Assembly: GCF_000621805.1 (NCBI RefSeq)
Contig: NZ_JHXH01000005.1
Span: 62,001 to 126,000 of the forward strand
Length of the DNA stretch: 64,000 nt
Reading direction: 5' to 3'
Source: Ruminococcus sp. FC2018
Lineage (GTDB): Bacteria > Bacillota > Clostridia > Oscillospirales > Ruminococcaceae
The translations under genes and the position numbers were made by a program. The notes beneath the pieces are model-generated. The model ran no database searches, had not been told where the DNA came from, and saw only the letters and a program-made list of their open reading frames with translations. Position 1 is the first letter of the stretch; each line of letters begins with the position of its first letter. Below are positions 52,715 to 61,870 of the stretch, piece after piece.

Positions 52715-53554
52715 ATGGATAAATACACCCTGTTAAACGGCGTCAGGATACCTGTAATTGGCTTTGGCACATGGCAGACCCCCGGGGACAAAACGGGTAC
52801 CGACGCTGTTGTGACAGCTTTGCAGGCAGGTTATCGTCATATTGATACCGCCCAGGGCTACAGAAACGAACAGATGGTGGGAGAGGCACTTAAAATAAGC
52901 GGAGTACGCCGTGAAGAAGTGTTTATAACCTCAAAGCTGGATAACCCTATGCATGGCTACGACAATACCATGTCCTCATTTGAGGAAACTTTAAAAAAGC
53001 TTGATACCGACTATGTTGACCTGTTTCTGATACATTGGCCCAATCCCCTGCAGTACCGCAGCAGCTGGCAAAGGACCAACGCCGAGACATGGAAAGCCTT
53101 TGAGGAGCTTTACGAGGCAGGAAAAATAAAAGCTATCGGCATCAGCAATTTTCGTCAGCACCATATTGATGAGCTTATGAAAAGCGCAAAGATACCCCCT
53201 ATGGTGAACCAGATACGTCTGTGTCCGGGGGAGACCCAGAGGGAGCTTGTTAAGTATTGCAGACAAAGGGATATGCTCCTTGAAGCGTACAGCCCGCTTG
53301 GAACAGGAAGGATATTCACCGTGGAGCAGATGAAAGCACTTTCCGTAAAATACAACAAAACCATTGCACAGATATGTATCCGCTGGAGCCTGCAAAACGG
53401 CTGGCTGCCGCTGCCCAAATCGGTTACCGCCGCAAGGATAAGGGAAAACCTTGATGTGTTTGACTTTGAGCTGTCAAAGGATGATGCTGACCTGATAGCA
53501 GGACTGACAGGCTGCGTAGGTCTTTCAATGGACCCGGATAAAACAAACTGGTAA
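52715..53554 (+). CDS. Aldo/keto reductase
   Basis: 279 residues. ATG 52715 follows AGGAGGGG. The catalytic tetrad is visible as Asp44, Tyr49, Lys74 and His107. NAD(P)H-binding features LPKSVTAARIRENLDVFDF are present near the end. Reduces aldehydes or ketones in the cytoplasm. Starts its own short operon with the DUF1349-like gene; substrate unknown. Confidence 0.95.
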   Translation: MDKYTLLNGVRIPVIGFGTWQTPGDKTGTDAVVTALQAGYRHIDTAQGYRNEQMVGEALKISGVRREEVFITSKLDNPMHGYDNTMSSFEETLKKLDTDYVDLFLIHWPNPLQYRSSWQRTNAETWKAFEELYEAGKIKAIGISNFRQHHIDELMKSAKIPPMVNQIRLCPGETQRELVKYCRQRDMLLEAYSPLGTGRIFTVEQMKALSVKYNKTIAQICIRWSLQNGWLPLPKSVTAARIRENLDVFDFELSKDDADLIAGLTGCVGLSMDPDKTNW

Positions 53555-53576
53555 AAAGCAAAGAAAGGGCTATCTG

Positions 53577-54176
53577 ATGAATATACAGAACATGAAATGG
53601 ACAAGAGAGCCACTTGATTTTCACGCAGATGACAACAGGGTGGAGATAACCACCGGACCCTTTACCGACCTGTGGCAGAGAACATACTATCATTTCCGCA
53701 ATGACAATGCCCCGGTGCTTCAGATGAAAACCAAGGAAAAGTTCTTCTCTTTTGTGGTAAAGACCGACTTTGCCCAAAGCCACCACCGTTTTGACCAGTG
53801 TGGGATAGTTATGTATCTTGACTCGGAAAACTGGCTGAAAGCCTCGGTGGAATATGAGAATGACAGCTTTCAGCACCTGGGGTCTGTGGTCACTAATCAT
53901 GGCTATTCAGACTGGGCGACCACAGCCATACCTGCGTATGTTAAAACAATGTGGTACCGCCTCAGCCGCAGAGAGGACGATTACTGTATCGAGTGCTCTC
54001 AGAACGGAGTGACTTTCTCACAGATGCGAGTTTGCCATATGTGGGAAGGCGCAGGGGAAATAAGCTTTGGCATCTACGCCTGCAGCCCCGAGGATTCCAG
54101 CTTCAAAGCGGTGTTTACAGATATGCAGATAACACCCTGTGCCTGGAAAGCGCATGACGGACAGCAGCCCGATTAA
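53577..54176 (+). CDS. DUF1349-family protein
   Basis: 199 residues. Beta-rich concanavalin-like fold typical of DUF1349 (about 25-185), with DLWQRTYYHFRNDNAP and FDQCGIVMYLDSENWLKASVEYEN, the latter a family hallmark. No signal peptide. ATG 53577 lies 22 bases after the reductase stop, so the genes are co-transcribed. Members are proposed to bind sugars or act as regulatory partners; nothing shows which applies here. Confidence 0.88.
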   Translation: MNIQNMKWTREPLDFHADDNRVEITTGPFTDLWQRTYYHFRNDNAPVLQMKTKEKFFSFVVKTDFAQSHHRFDQCGIVMYLDSENWLKASVEYENDSFQHLGSVVTNHGYSDWATTAIPAYVKTMWYRLSRREDDYCIECSQNGVTFSQMRVCHMWEGAGEISFGIYACSPEDSSFKAVFTDMQITPCAWKAHDGQQPD

Positions 54177-54190
54177 GACATTCTGACGAA

Positions 54191-54230
54191 AAAAGCCCGG
54201 GAACGAAAACTCGCTCACGGGCTTTTGATA
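54191..54230. terminator. Bidirectional terminator
   Basis: AAAAGCCCG pairs with CGGGCTTTT around a long loop, serving the plus-strand operon and the LysR gene on the minus strand. Confidence 0.85.
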
Positions 54231-54234
54231 TTTT

Positions 54235-55125
54235 TCAGGTCCTGTATCTTTCCAGCACGCTTTTGAATTTTTCAAGAAAGGTGCTTGCGGCTTTTGTGAA
54301 AACAGGGTAGCGTTTCCAGATAAAATGACATACCGCTTCCATAGGAGGGTCAAAGGGGATGAAGCATAGCTCGCTGTCTCCGCTGACGTTTATCAGCTTA
54401 TCAAGAGTTATGGCGCAGCCCATTCCTTCACGGACCATTACCGAGGCATTGTAGATAAGATTATACTCTGCGGCAATGTGTGAGGAAGGCGCTTTCTCCG
54501 CAATAAGGTCAGAAAGCATTGTGCTGTGGTTGGGCTGGCGAGGGATAAGCAGCTCTTGCCCCGAAATATCTTTAAGGCTCACCGCCTTTTTTTGTGCAAG
54601 GGGACCGTCACGGCGCATAAGCACGCCCCAGATGTCATGCAGAGGTATCTCGATAGATTCGTACTTTGACCTGTCCGCCTGCTGAAAAACAAGCCCGAAA
54701 TCAAGCAGTCCCTTGTCCAGCCTCTCAAGTACGCTGGTGCCGTCTGCGCTGAAAAAGCTGTATTGTATTTCCGGGTAGTCGGCACGCAGTTCCCGTGCGG
54801 TGTCTGCGATAAGCTTTACCGCATAAGTTTCCCCCGCACCTATGTATACGGTCCCGGAGATGTTGTCGCTGCTTTGCTTTAATTCCTGTTCGGTCTTTTC
54901 AACAAGCTCCACTATCTCCTCTGCCCGCTTGCGAAGCATCATTCCCTCGTCGGTCAGAGTCACGCCCTTGTTTGAGCGGATAAAAAGCGGCTTGCCAAGC
55001 TCATCCTCCAGCTCGCTTAACTGCCTTGAAAGTGTAGGCTGGGAAAGAAAAAGCCTCTGTGCCGCCACCGAGAAGCTCTGCTCCCGTGCCACGGCGAGAA
55101 AGTATTTCAGCACACGTATGTCCAT
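54235..55125 (-). CDS. LysR-family transcriptional regulator
   Basis: 296 residues. N-terminal helix-turn-helix (FSVAAQRLFLSQPTLSRQLSEL, about 16-37) and a long effector-binding domain (about 90-290). Its gene is divergent from that at 55265. The shared intergenic region contains the 24-base sequence also found at 48189, the natural candidate for its binding site. Likely activator of the flavodoxin and lipoprotein genes, responding to an unknown co-inducer. Start at ATG 55125, next to GGGAGG. Confidence 0.95.
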   Translation of the reverse strand: MDIRVLKYFLAVAREQSFSVAAQRLFLSQPTLSRQLSELEDELGKPLFIRSNKGVTLTDEGMMLRKRAEEIVELVEKTEQELKQSSDNISGTVYIGAGETYAVKLIADTARELRADYPEIQYSFFSADGTSVLERLDKGLLDFGLVFQQADRSKYESIEIPLHDIWGVLMRRDGPLAQKKAVSLKDISGQELLIPRQPNHSTMLSDLIAEKAPSSHIAAEYNLIYNASVMVREGMGCAITLDKLINVSGDSELCFIPFDPPMEAVCHFIWKRYPVFTKAASTFLEKFKSVLERYRT

Positions 55126-55147
55126 ATTAACGCCTCCCTTGATATAA

Positions 55148-55177
55148 ATTATATCACAGCCCGGATATTACTGTCAA
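55148..55177 (-). promoter_or_regulatory. Sigma-A promoter of the LysR gene
   Basis: On the minus strand TTGACA (55177-55172), an 18-base spacer and TATAAT (55153-55148), very close to the consensus. Confidence 0.85.
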
Positions 55178-55187
55178 GCATAAGCAT

Positions 55188-55233
55188 ATATTTGATATAG
55201 GTATTTGTAATTCAGCCGCCTGTGTGGTATACT
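55188..55233 (+). promoter_or_regulatory. Promoter and probable LysR-type site before the second redox operon
   Basis: TTGTAA (55205-55210), a 17-base spacer and TATACT (55228-55233), preceded by the 24-base TATTTG-repeat sequence shared with 48189-48212. The divergent LysR promoter lies just upstream. Confidence 0.7.
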
Positions 55234-55264
55234 AAAAAAAACGAAGTGAACAGAGGTGTTAAAA

Positions 55265-55477
55265 TTGGAAGACAGCATCAGACAAAACCTGATTGACGCA
55301 GGCTGCGACGAAAAATTCATAAAGCAATTTGACTGCTGTATGTGTGACGAAAAGCAGTGTGAAAAGATGCTTGCACAGCACCGCAGGGAGCTGCTTGATG
55401 AGGTGCACGCAAAAGAGCACAGCATCAGCTGCCTTGACTATCTGGTGCATAAAATGAAAAGGGATGGTCTGAAATGA
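55265..55477 (+). CDS. Small cysteine-containing cytoplasmic protein
   Basis: 70 residues. The TTG at 55265 is chosen because AGAGG lies eight bases upstream; a GTG at 55256 sits on that site. Four cysteines (C14, C24, C25 and C31 approximately: DAGCDEK, FDCCMCDEKQC) could bind metal or take part in redox chemistry. It overlaps the following gene by four bases. Similar short proteins precede aldo/keto reductase and flavodoxin genes in related bacteria (from memory). No function can be named. Confidence 0.75.
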   Translation: MEDSIRQNLIDAGCDEKFIKQFDCCMCDEKQCEKMLAQHRRELLDEVHAKEHSISCLDYLVHKMKRDGLK

Positions 55478-56866
55478 AAAGGATAGTTTTGTTGATATCG
55501 GCACTGGCAGTGGGGGTGTGGCTCAGAGGGAAAGAACAAAGAGGTCATTGAAAGACAGCATGAGATAATGAGCAGCCGCAGCTCTGACAGCAGTTCCGCT
55601 GTAAGCTCCCCGGACTCCGGAGGTGCCGCAGAAAGCTCAATATCCGATGATATCAGTGAAAGTGAGGTCGTTATGGAATTATCCGCAGGTGATAAGACGT
55701 TTCAGGTGACACTTGAAGAAAACGAAACTGTTGAGGAATTTAAAAAGCTTCTTCCTGCAAAGCTGGATATGAAGGAGCTGAATGGAAACGAAAAATATCA
55801 TTATCTTGATAAGTCCCTGCCCAGTGCGCCTGCAAAGGTCGGTAATATCACAAAGGGCGATGTGATGCTTTATGAGGATAACTGCATAGTGATATTTTAT
55901 AAGAGCTTTTCCACATCTTACAGCTATACTAAGATAGGTCATATAAACGATACCGATGACCTTGAACAGGCTCTTGGTGAGGGCAGCGTCAATGTGGGCT
56001 TTTCCCGGAAGACTGTAAAGGTGCAAAGCGCAAATAATAAATTTGACTTTGCCAAAAAGACTGTTAAGCTCAACAGCGGATATGATATGCCTCTGCTTGG
56101 TCTGGGAACATGGACGCTGGACGACGCCACCGCAGAAAACTCGGTCTATTGCGCACTCAAAGACGGCTATCGACTTATCGATACCGCCCAGTATTACGGC
56201 AACGAAAAAGGCGTGGGCAATGGTCTGAAAAAAGCGATCTCTGAGGGTATCGTAAAACGTGAGGATGTTTTTATAACCACAAAGGTCATGCCCTCAAACT
56301 ATGACCGAGCGTATAAGTCCATAGATGAGTCCCTTGAAAAGCTGGGAGTGGAGTATATCGACCTTATGCTTATACACCAGTCGGGAAAAGGTGACGAGGA
56401 GGTCTACAAAGCGCTGTGCAAAGGCGTTAAGGACGGAAAGCTCCGCTCCATAGGCATCTCAAACTACTATACTCCACAGGAGTTTGACAGGGTGGTTTCA
56501 GGGGGAGATATTATGCCCGCCGTTGTCCAGAACGAGAACCACCCGTTTTATCAGAATACCGAGCTGCGCAAATATGCGGCACAGTATGGGACCGTGGTTG
56601 AGTCCTGGTACCCCTTTGGCGGAAGAGGTCATACACAGGACCTGTTTGGCAACGAAACCATAAAGTCTATCGCCGATGCACACGGCAAGACCCCTGCACA
56701 GGTGATCCTGCGCTGGCATCTGCAAGCGGGCTATGTAACCATCCCCGGCTCCAAGGATCCCGACCATATACTTGAGAATTTCAGCATATTTGATTTTGAG
56801 CTGAGTGCAGAGGAAATGAAGAAAATGGCTGAGCTGAATACAGGTAAGCGCTATGAAAACTGGTAA
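55474..56866 (+). CDS. Lipoprotein with cyclophilin-like and aldo/keto reductase domains, frameshifted at a G5 run
   Basis: ATG 55474 opens a lipoprotein signal (MKRIVLLISALAVG) that shifts frame within GGGGG at 55512-55516. With one G fewer it continues CGSEGKNKEVIERQ, giving a lipobox cysteine and joining the long open frame to 56866. The mature part has a Ser-rich linker, a cyclophilin-like domain (about 40-165, ending GSVNVGFSRK) and a full aldo/keto reductase (LIDTAQYYGNE, FITTKV and LIHQ hold the tetrad). As read, only an unsignalled product from about 55568 could be made. The shift may be a real on/off switch, a mutation or a sequencing error. Confidence 0.8.
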
Positions 56867-56878
56867 AGGAGAGATCAT

Positions 56879-57514
56879 ATGAAGGTACTTATTATCAACG
56901 CAAGCCCAAGAGTAAACGGCAACACTTCCATTGCCGTGAATGAGCTTGTAAAAACCTTTGAACAGGAGGGCGTGCAGACCGAGACCGTGCAGATAGGTAC
57001 AAAGGTAATAAGAGGCTGTATAGCCTGCGGTAAATGTGCACAGCTTGGAAAGTGCGTCTTTGACGATGCCGTAAACGAGCTTGCCCCCAAATTCCGGGAG
57101 GCTGACGGACTTGTGGTCGCAACTCCGGTATACTACGCCTCAGCAAATGCAACCCTTATTGCCTGCCTTGACAGACTGTTTTTCAGCACACCCTTTGATA
57201 AGACTATGAAAGTGGGAGCAAGCGTGGTTGTGGCAAGACGAGGTGGCTGCTCAGCGACATTTGACGAGCTTAACAAGTATTTTACCATAAGCGGAATGCC
57301 CGTTGCGTCCAGCTCCTACTGGAACAGTGTACACGGCAGAGAAACAGGTGAGGCAGCGTACGATGCCGAGGGACTGCTGACCATGAGGACCCTTGCAAGG
57401 AATATGAGCTTTCTGATGAAATCTATTGCCCTTGGCAGGGAAAAGTTCGGCGTGCCGCAAAAGGAACCGTGGCAGCCTACCCACTTTATCAGAGCCGATC
57501 TGTCGGGCAAATAA
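56879..57514 (+). CDS. Flavodoxin-family NAD(P)H-dependent oxidoreductase
   Basis: 211 residues. NASPRVNGNTSIAVNELV is the flavin-phosphate loop; CIACGKCAQLGKC is an iron-sulfur-flavoprotein-like cysteine cluster; VATPVYYASANATLIACLDRLF is the second flavin loop. It follows the lipoprotein gene by 12 bases with a GGAGAG box. A cytoplasmic flavoprotein of the same broad family as 51280 but longer. Confidence 0.9.
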   Translation: MKVLIINASPRVNGNTSIAVNELVKTFEQEGVQTETVQIGTKVIRGCIACGKCAQLGKCVFDDAVNELAPKFREADGLVVATPVYYASANATLIACLDRLFFSTPFDKTMKVGASVVVARRGGCSATFDELNKYFTISGMPVASSSYWNSVHGRETGEAAYDAEGLLTMRTLARNMSFLMKSIALGREKFGVPQKEPWQPTHFIRADLSGK

Positions 57515-57532
57515 AATAACGGAGGTAGAATT

Positions 57533-58528
57533 ATGACTAACCGGACATTGGAATTAACGCAGGATTGGGATAAGACCTTTCCCCGTTCCGAAAAGGTGAC
57601 CCATAAAAAGGTTACTTTCCCCAACCGTTACGGCATTACCCTTGCAGCGGATATGTATACACCCCAAAACGCCAATGGCAAACTGCCTGCCATAGCTGTC
57701 TGCGGACCTTTCGGCGCTGTCAAGGAGCAGTGCTCGGGACTTTATGCCCAAACGCTGGCTGAGGGAGGCTTTGTCACCATAGCCTTTGACCCGTCGTTTA
57801 CGGGCGAGAGCGGCGGACAGCCAAGGTATATGGCGTCACCGGATATAAATACCGAGGATTTCCAGGCAGCAGTTGACTTCCTGAGCGTGCAGGACAACGT
57901 GGACGCCGATAAAATAGGGATCTGCGGAATATGCGGCTGGGGCGGACTGTCTATAAATGCTGCGGCGATAGATACCCGTGTCAAAGCCACTGTGGCAGTT
58001 ACAATGTACGATATGGCACGAGTGAATGCAAACGGATACTTTGATTCCGAAAACAGCGAGGAACAGCGTTTTGAAAAGAAAACCGCCCTCAATGCCCAGC
58101 GTATAAAGGACTTCCGCAGCGGAGAATATACCCTTGGCGGGGGAGTCGTAGACCCGCTCCCCGAGGACGCACCGTTTTTTGTAAAGGACTATTATGACTA
58201 CTATAAGACCAAAAGAGGATACCACCCACGCTCGCTTAATTCCAACGGAGGCTGGAACGTTATCGGCTGTATGTCCTTTATGAACCAGCCTATAAATACG
58301 TACAGCAGCGAAATAAGAAGCGCAGTGCTCATCGTCCACGGTGAAAAGGCACACTCCTGCTACTTCAGCAAGGATGCCTATGCCGCCATGACAAAGGACA
58401 GCAAATACGCAGACAATAAACAGCTGCTCATTATCCCGGATGCAGTCCATACAGACCTTTATGACGGCGGGGAAAAGAAGGTCATTCCATTTGATAAAAT
58501 AGAAAAATTCTATAAACAGTATCTGTAA
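57533..58528 (+). CDS. Alpha/beta hydrolase family protein
   Basis: 331 residues without a signal peptide. The hydrolase fold is recognisable: ADMYTPQNANGKLPAIAV near the start, GESGGQPR, the nucleophile-elbow region IGICGICGWGG (about 140-150) and IPDAVHTDLYD with the catalytic His. The elbow holds cysteine rather than the usual serine, as in dienelactone-hydrolase-like enzymes. GGAGG precedes the ATG. Last gene of the operon; substrate unknown. Confidence 0.9.
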   Translation: MTNRTLELTQDWDKTFPRSEKVTHKKVTFPNRYGITLAADMYTPQNANGKLPAIAVCGPFGAVKEQCSGLYAQTLAEGGFVTIAFDPSFTGESGGQPRYMASPDINTEDFQAAVDFLSVQDNVDADKIGICGICGWGGLSINAAAIDTRVKATVAVTMYDMARVNANGYFDSENSEEQRFEKKTALNAQRIKDFRSGEYTLGGGVVDPLPEDAPFFVKDYYDYYKTKRGYHPRSLNSNGGWNVIGCMSFMNQPINTYSSEIRSAVLIVHGEKAHSCYFSKDAYAAMTKDSKYADNKQLLIIPDAVHTDLYDGGEKKVIPFDKIEKFYKQYL

Positions 58529-58565
58529 TAAGCCGCCGTCCGGATAGCCTTGCCTTATTGCCGGG

Positions 58566-58594
58566 TTGACAAGCTTTTTATGCTGGATTATAAT
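58566..58594 (+). promoter_or_regulatory. Sigma-A promoter of the CDF transporter gene
   Basis: TTGACA (58566-58571), a 17-base spacer and TATAAT (58589-58594); near-consensus. Confidence 0.9.
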
Positions 58595-58626
58595 TGTTGT
58601 ATAAATTGTACCCGGGAGGATATTAC

Positions 58627-59766
58627 ATGGCAGAAAAAACGGAAGATATAGCTGTCCTTGCTGCGGACAGAGAAAAAACCATAGTAAGGACAAGTGTGGT
58701 GGGCATAGCGGCAAATGTGCTGCTTGCAGCGTTCAAAGCGTTTGTAGGCTTTGTTTCCAACTCCATCGCCGTTATACTTGATGCAGTAAACAACTTATCC
58801 GATGCCCTTTCATCGGTGATAACCATTATCGGAGCAAAGCTTGGTGCAAAAAAGCCCGATAAGAAGCATCCCCTTGGATACGGCAGAGTAGAGTATATAA
58901 GCTCCATGCTGGTGGCTGCCATCGTTATCTATGCAGGTATCACATCTCTGGTGGAGTCGGTAAAGAAAATAATACACCCCGAAACTGCGGATTATTCAGC
59001 GGTTTCCCTGGTGATAATCGGCGTTGCCGTAGCGGTAAAGCTGGTGCTGGGAGGGTATGTTAAAAAGCAGGGCAAAAAGGTCAATTCAGGTGCGCTTATA
59101 GCCTCCGGCTCAGACGCCTTGTTTGATGCCATACTGTCCTCGTCGGTGCTTGCCGCAGCGGTCATCTACATTATCTGGGGCATATCACTTGAAGCCTATA
59201 TCGGCGTTGTCATCGCCGGCTTTATTATCAAAGCAGGCATAGAAATGATGCTTGATACACTTGATGATATAATCGGACAGCGCAGCGATTCGGAAATGGT
59301 AAAAAAGCTCAAGCATATAATCTGCCAGGAAGAAGCTGTAAGAGGAGCTTATGACGTTACCCTGTTCAACTACGGACCTAACAGGAATTATGGCTCGGTG
59401 CATATCGAATTGCCTGATAATATGACCGTAGACGAGGTGGACCGTATAACCCGCAGGGTGCAGCTGAACGTTTTTCAGAAAACAGGAGTCATACTTACCG
59501 GAGTAGGCGTGTATTCCTTTAACACCTCAGACGATGAGGCAGCGCAGATGCGTAACAAGATACAAAAGGCAGTCCTTTCCCACGACTGGGCTTTGCAGAT
59601 GCACGGATTTTATACCGACACCAAAGCAAAAACCATACATTTTGATGTGGTCATAAGCTTTGATGTGGACAGCAAAGAGGCACTGGAAATACTGACAAAG
59701 CAGACAAAGGAAATGTACCCGGACTATTCGGTAATGATAGTCCCCGATTCGGATATTTCAGATTGA
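58627..59766 (+). CDS. Cation diffusion facilitator (CDF) family transporter
   Basis: 379 residues. ATG 58627 follows GGGAGGA. Six membrane helices (about 20-210) with the metal-site aspartates in DAVNNLSDALSS (helix 2) and SDALFDAI (helix 5), then a cytoplasmic domain. CDF proteins export divalent metals such as Zn, Mn or Fe in exchange for protons. The first site starts with Asp rather than His, which is common outside strict zinc transporters. Single gene, bounded by a strong promoter and terminator. Confidence 0.95.
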   Translation: MAEKTEDIAVLAADREKTIVRTSVVGIAANVLLAAFKAFVGFVSNSIAVILDAVNNLSDALSSVITIIGAKLGAKKPDKKHPLGYGRVEYISSMLVAAIVIYAGITSLVESVKKIIHPETADYSAVSLVIIGVAVAVKLVLGGYVKKQGKKVNSGALIASGSDALFDAILSSSVLAAAVIYIIWGISLEAYIGVVIAGFIIKAGIEMMLDTLDDIIGQRSDSEMVKKLKHIICQEEAVRGAYDVTLFNYGPNRNYGSVHIELPDNMTVDEVDRITRRVQLNVFQKTGVILTGVGVYSFNTSDDEAAQMRNKIQKAVLSHDWALQMHGFYTDTKAKTIHFDVVISFDVDSKEALEILTKQTKEMYPDYSVMIVPDSDISD

Positions 59767-59774
59767 TATAATAA

Positions 59775-59818
59775 AAAAGCCTGAGAACAATTGCTTGCTC
59801 TCAGGCTTTTGTTTTTTT
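59775..59818. terminator. Bidirectional terminator between CDF and YibE/F genes
   Basis: AAAAGCCTGAGA pairs with TCTCAGGCTTTT, followed by GTTTTTTT on the plus strand; serves convergent genes. Confidence 0.9.
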
Positions 59819-59820
59819 GT

Positions 59821-60573
59821 TTAAGCTTTTTTCTCTTTTTTTAATGCGCCTGCGGTAATGTACGCCGTAATAGGTATAACAATGATACAGCCTATTGCGC
59901 TGAAAAGGATCCTAATTATCTCAGCTGCAAACGTCTTTGCGTTGACTATCTCAAAGAAAGAATAATTGCAGGTGTAAAACCATATCATCAGCGTCATGAA
60001 ATCTCCGAGGAATGCAAACATAAGCGTGTTTGTGGTGGTGCAAAGAATATCCTTGCCTATGTTCATGGCAGAAACAAAAAGCTCTTTTCTTGAAAGCCCC
60101 TTGTTGTTTTCATGCACCTCGTAAAGTGCAGATGAAATTGCTATAGATGAGTCCACCGTGGCACCTATAAGGCTGATAAGTATCATTGAGATCGCTATGT
60201 CCGTAAAGTCCAGCTTTACGTCGTAGGAGAACATATTTATCTCCTCGTAGGATTCATACCCGAAACCTGCGATCCTTGAAACATAGGTCATGGAGAATAT
60301 AAGCACCGACAGTATCACCAGAACAATAGCTATGGACTTGATGCTGGAAACGGTCTTTATGCTTTCTCCGTTTACAAAAAACAGCATCACACAGCTTACC
60401 ACAAAGCACCCGATAAGCGAGCACACAACAGGGTTAAGACCCAGCGCAATAAGATAGAAGATCACCATAAGGATAATAAAGTTGAGCACCAGCGAAACAA
60501 AAAGCTTCAGTCCCCGCTTTTTATCAACATATATCATCAGCCCGAGAAGGATCACCGAAAGCACTATTATCAT
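59821..60573 (-). CDS. YibE/F-family membrane protein (short partner)
   Basis: 250 residues, six or seven membrane helices. Contains the family's GATVDSSIAISSALYEVHE motif and MNIGKDILCTTTNTLMFAFLG. It overlaps the longer YibE/F gene by four bases and probably forms a complex with it. Function of the family is not established. Confidence 0.9.
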   Translation of the reverse strand: MIIVLSVILLGLMIYVDKKRGLKLFVSLVLNFIILMVIFYLIALGLNPVVCSLIGCFVVSCVMLFFVNGESIKTVSSIKSIAIVLVILSVLIFSMTYVSRIAGFGYESYEEINMFSYDVKLDFTDIAISMILISLIGATVDSSIAISSALYEVHENNKGLSRKELFVSAMNIGKDILCTTTNTLMFAFLGDFMTLMIWFYTCNYSFFEIVNAKTFAAEIIRILFSAIGCIIVIPITAYITAGALKKEKKA

Positions 60574-61625
60574 TTTTTTGCACCTCGCTTCATTATCCTG
60601 ATGGAAACAAACGCACTTATTGGTATAGTCATTACAATGCCGTTGCTTCCCGCAAGAAATCTTGCCAGCTCAAGGGAGAAGTTGCTGGAAATGTAGTTTT
60701 TGAACATAAAACCGTTGCGTAAGGCAAGAACAAAAACAGGCAGTCCTGCACAAAGGTATGTGAAAAACAGCACATTGCTCATGGTGCCCATAATGTCCTT
60801 GCCTATCTCCTTGGCAGACTTGTTAAGCTCCTTTTCGGTTATCTCTGCGTTTTTGTCGATAAGCTCTGACATGGAGGAGGATATGGTTATGGCAACGTCC
60901 ATGACCGCACCAATAGAGCCGATAAGAAGCTCCGGCAGGATTATGTCCTCCGCAGGGACATTAAGGAATGAAAGCTCGTTGAAATTCACGCCGCTGTAAG
61001 ATGTAGTCTTGACTACAATAAGCAAAAGTGCAAGCATAACAAAAGTGGAAATGACCACCGAGATAACTGCGGACAGGGTTTTCTTGTTCACTCCGCTTGC
61101 AAAGATTAGGGACAGCACCGAAAAGATGATCATTTCCGCCACGCATAAAAACAGCAGATCGACCCCTCTGATGTAAAGGTGCAGACCAATGTAGAAAATA
61201 ACAGAGTTAATGATAACGCTTACAACGGACAAAAGCCCCTTGAAAGAGCCCACAATGAATATAAGTATTACAAATGCGCAGCTTATCAGAGCCACATAGA
61301 AATCCCGCTTCAGCTGAAGCTCTGTGCCGTCAATGAGCACCTTGTCGCCTACCCTGAATCTGTCTGTGACCACGGAGGAGTAAGTCTCTTCGTAAAGCAT
61401 CTGTTTTGTCGAGCCCTTGTCCCTTCCGTTTTGCACCACACCTGTGATCTTTCTGGTGTAATGCTCCTCGCTCAGTCCCATGGAGTTGCGGGAAACTTCC
61501 TCACGGACCGTTTCTATATCCGTTATCTTCATTACCTGTCTTGAGTACAGGAAATCATCGTTGTAGACAAATATCAGTGCGCCGGCAGACAGCAGCAGTA
61601 TTATTATCAGAACTACCTTTTTCAT
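60570..61625 (-). CDS. YibE/F-family membrane protein (long partner)
   Basis: 351 residues from ATG 61625, chosen because the GGTGG box fits better than for a GTG three codons further out. One N-terminal helix, an extracytoplasmic domain (about 27-110), then seven or so helices with GAVMDVAITISSSMSEL and SAKEIGKDIMGTMSNVLFF, the same motifs as in its partner. The two proteins are thus paralogs, encoded as an overlapping pair. Role unknown. Confidence 0.9.
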   Translation of the reverse strand: MKKVVLIIILLLSAGALIFVYNDDFLYSRQVMKITDIETVREEVSRNSMGLSEEHYTRKITGVVQNGRDKGSTKQMLYEETYSSVVTDRFRVGDKVLIDGTELQLKRDFYVALISCAFVILIFIVGSFKGLLSVVSVIINSVIFYIGLHLYIRGVDLLFLCVAEMIIFSVLSLIFASGVNKKTLSAVISVVISTFVMLALLLIVVKTTSYSGVNFNELSFLNVPAEDIILPELLIGSIGAVMDVAITISSSMSELIDKNAEITEKELNKSAKEIGKDIMGTMSNVLFFTYLCAGLPVFVLALRNGFMFKNYISSNFSLELARFLAGSNGIVMTIPISAFVSIRIMKRGAKK

Positions 61626-61753
61626 AAACACCACCGAACGAATGCAAAATGCAAATAGTATCTTCTCTTTGAATTATACATTTTTTTGTTGCCGATTGCA
61701 ATAGGCAGGCGCATTTTTCTTTTGCTGAAAACGATTTCGGAGTCTTTTTTTCG

Positions 61754-61782
61754 TTGACAATATATAGGATGTAGTGTATAAT
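61754..61782 (+). promoter_or_regulatory. Sigma-A promoter of the peptide synthetase gene
   Basis: TTGACA (61754-61759), a 17-base spacer and TATAAT (61777-61782), consensus-perfect. The 250-base gap between the divergent YibE/F and synthetase genes holds nothing else I can identify. Confidence 0.9.
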
Positions 61783-61870
61783 TATAATGTGTTTATCGGT
61801 GCTTTATGGCGGCTTAAAAAAGCTGTCCGAGCCGGAAAATCAAGAATAAAGAGAGAGAGGAAACTGCCTT

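Noticed and set aside
54842-55147. A 101-codon plus-strand open frame
   Set aside because: Antisense to the N-terminal half of the LysR gene, Ser-rich shadow composition.
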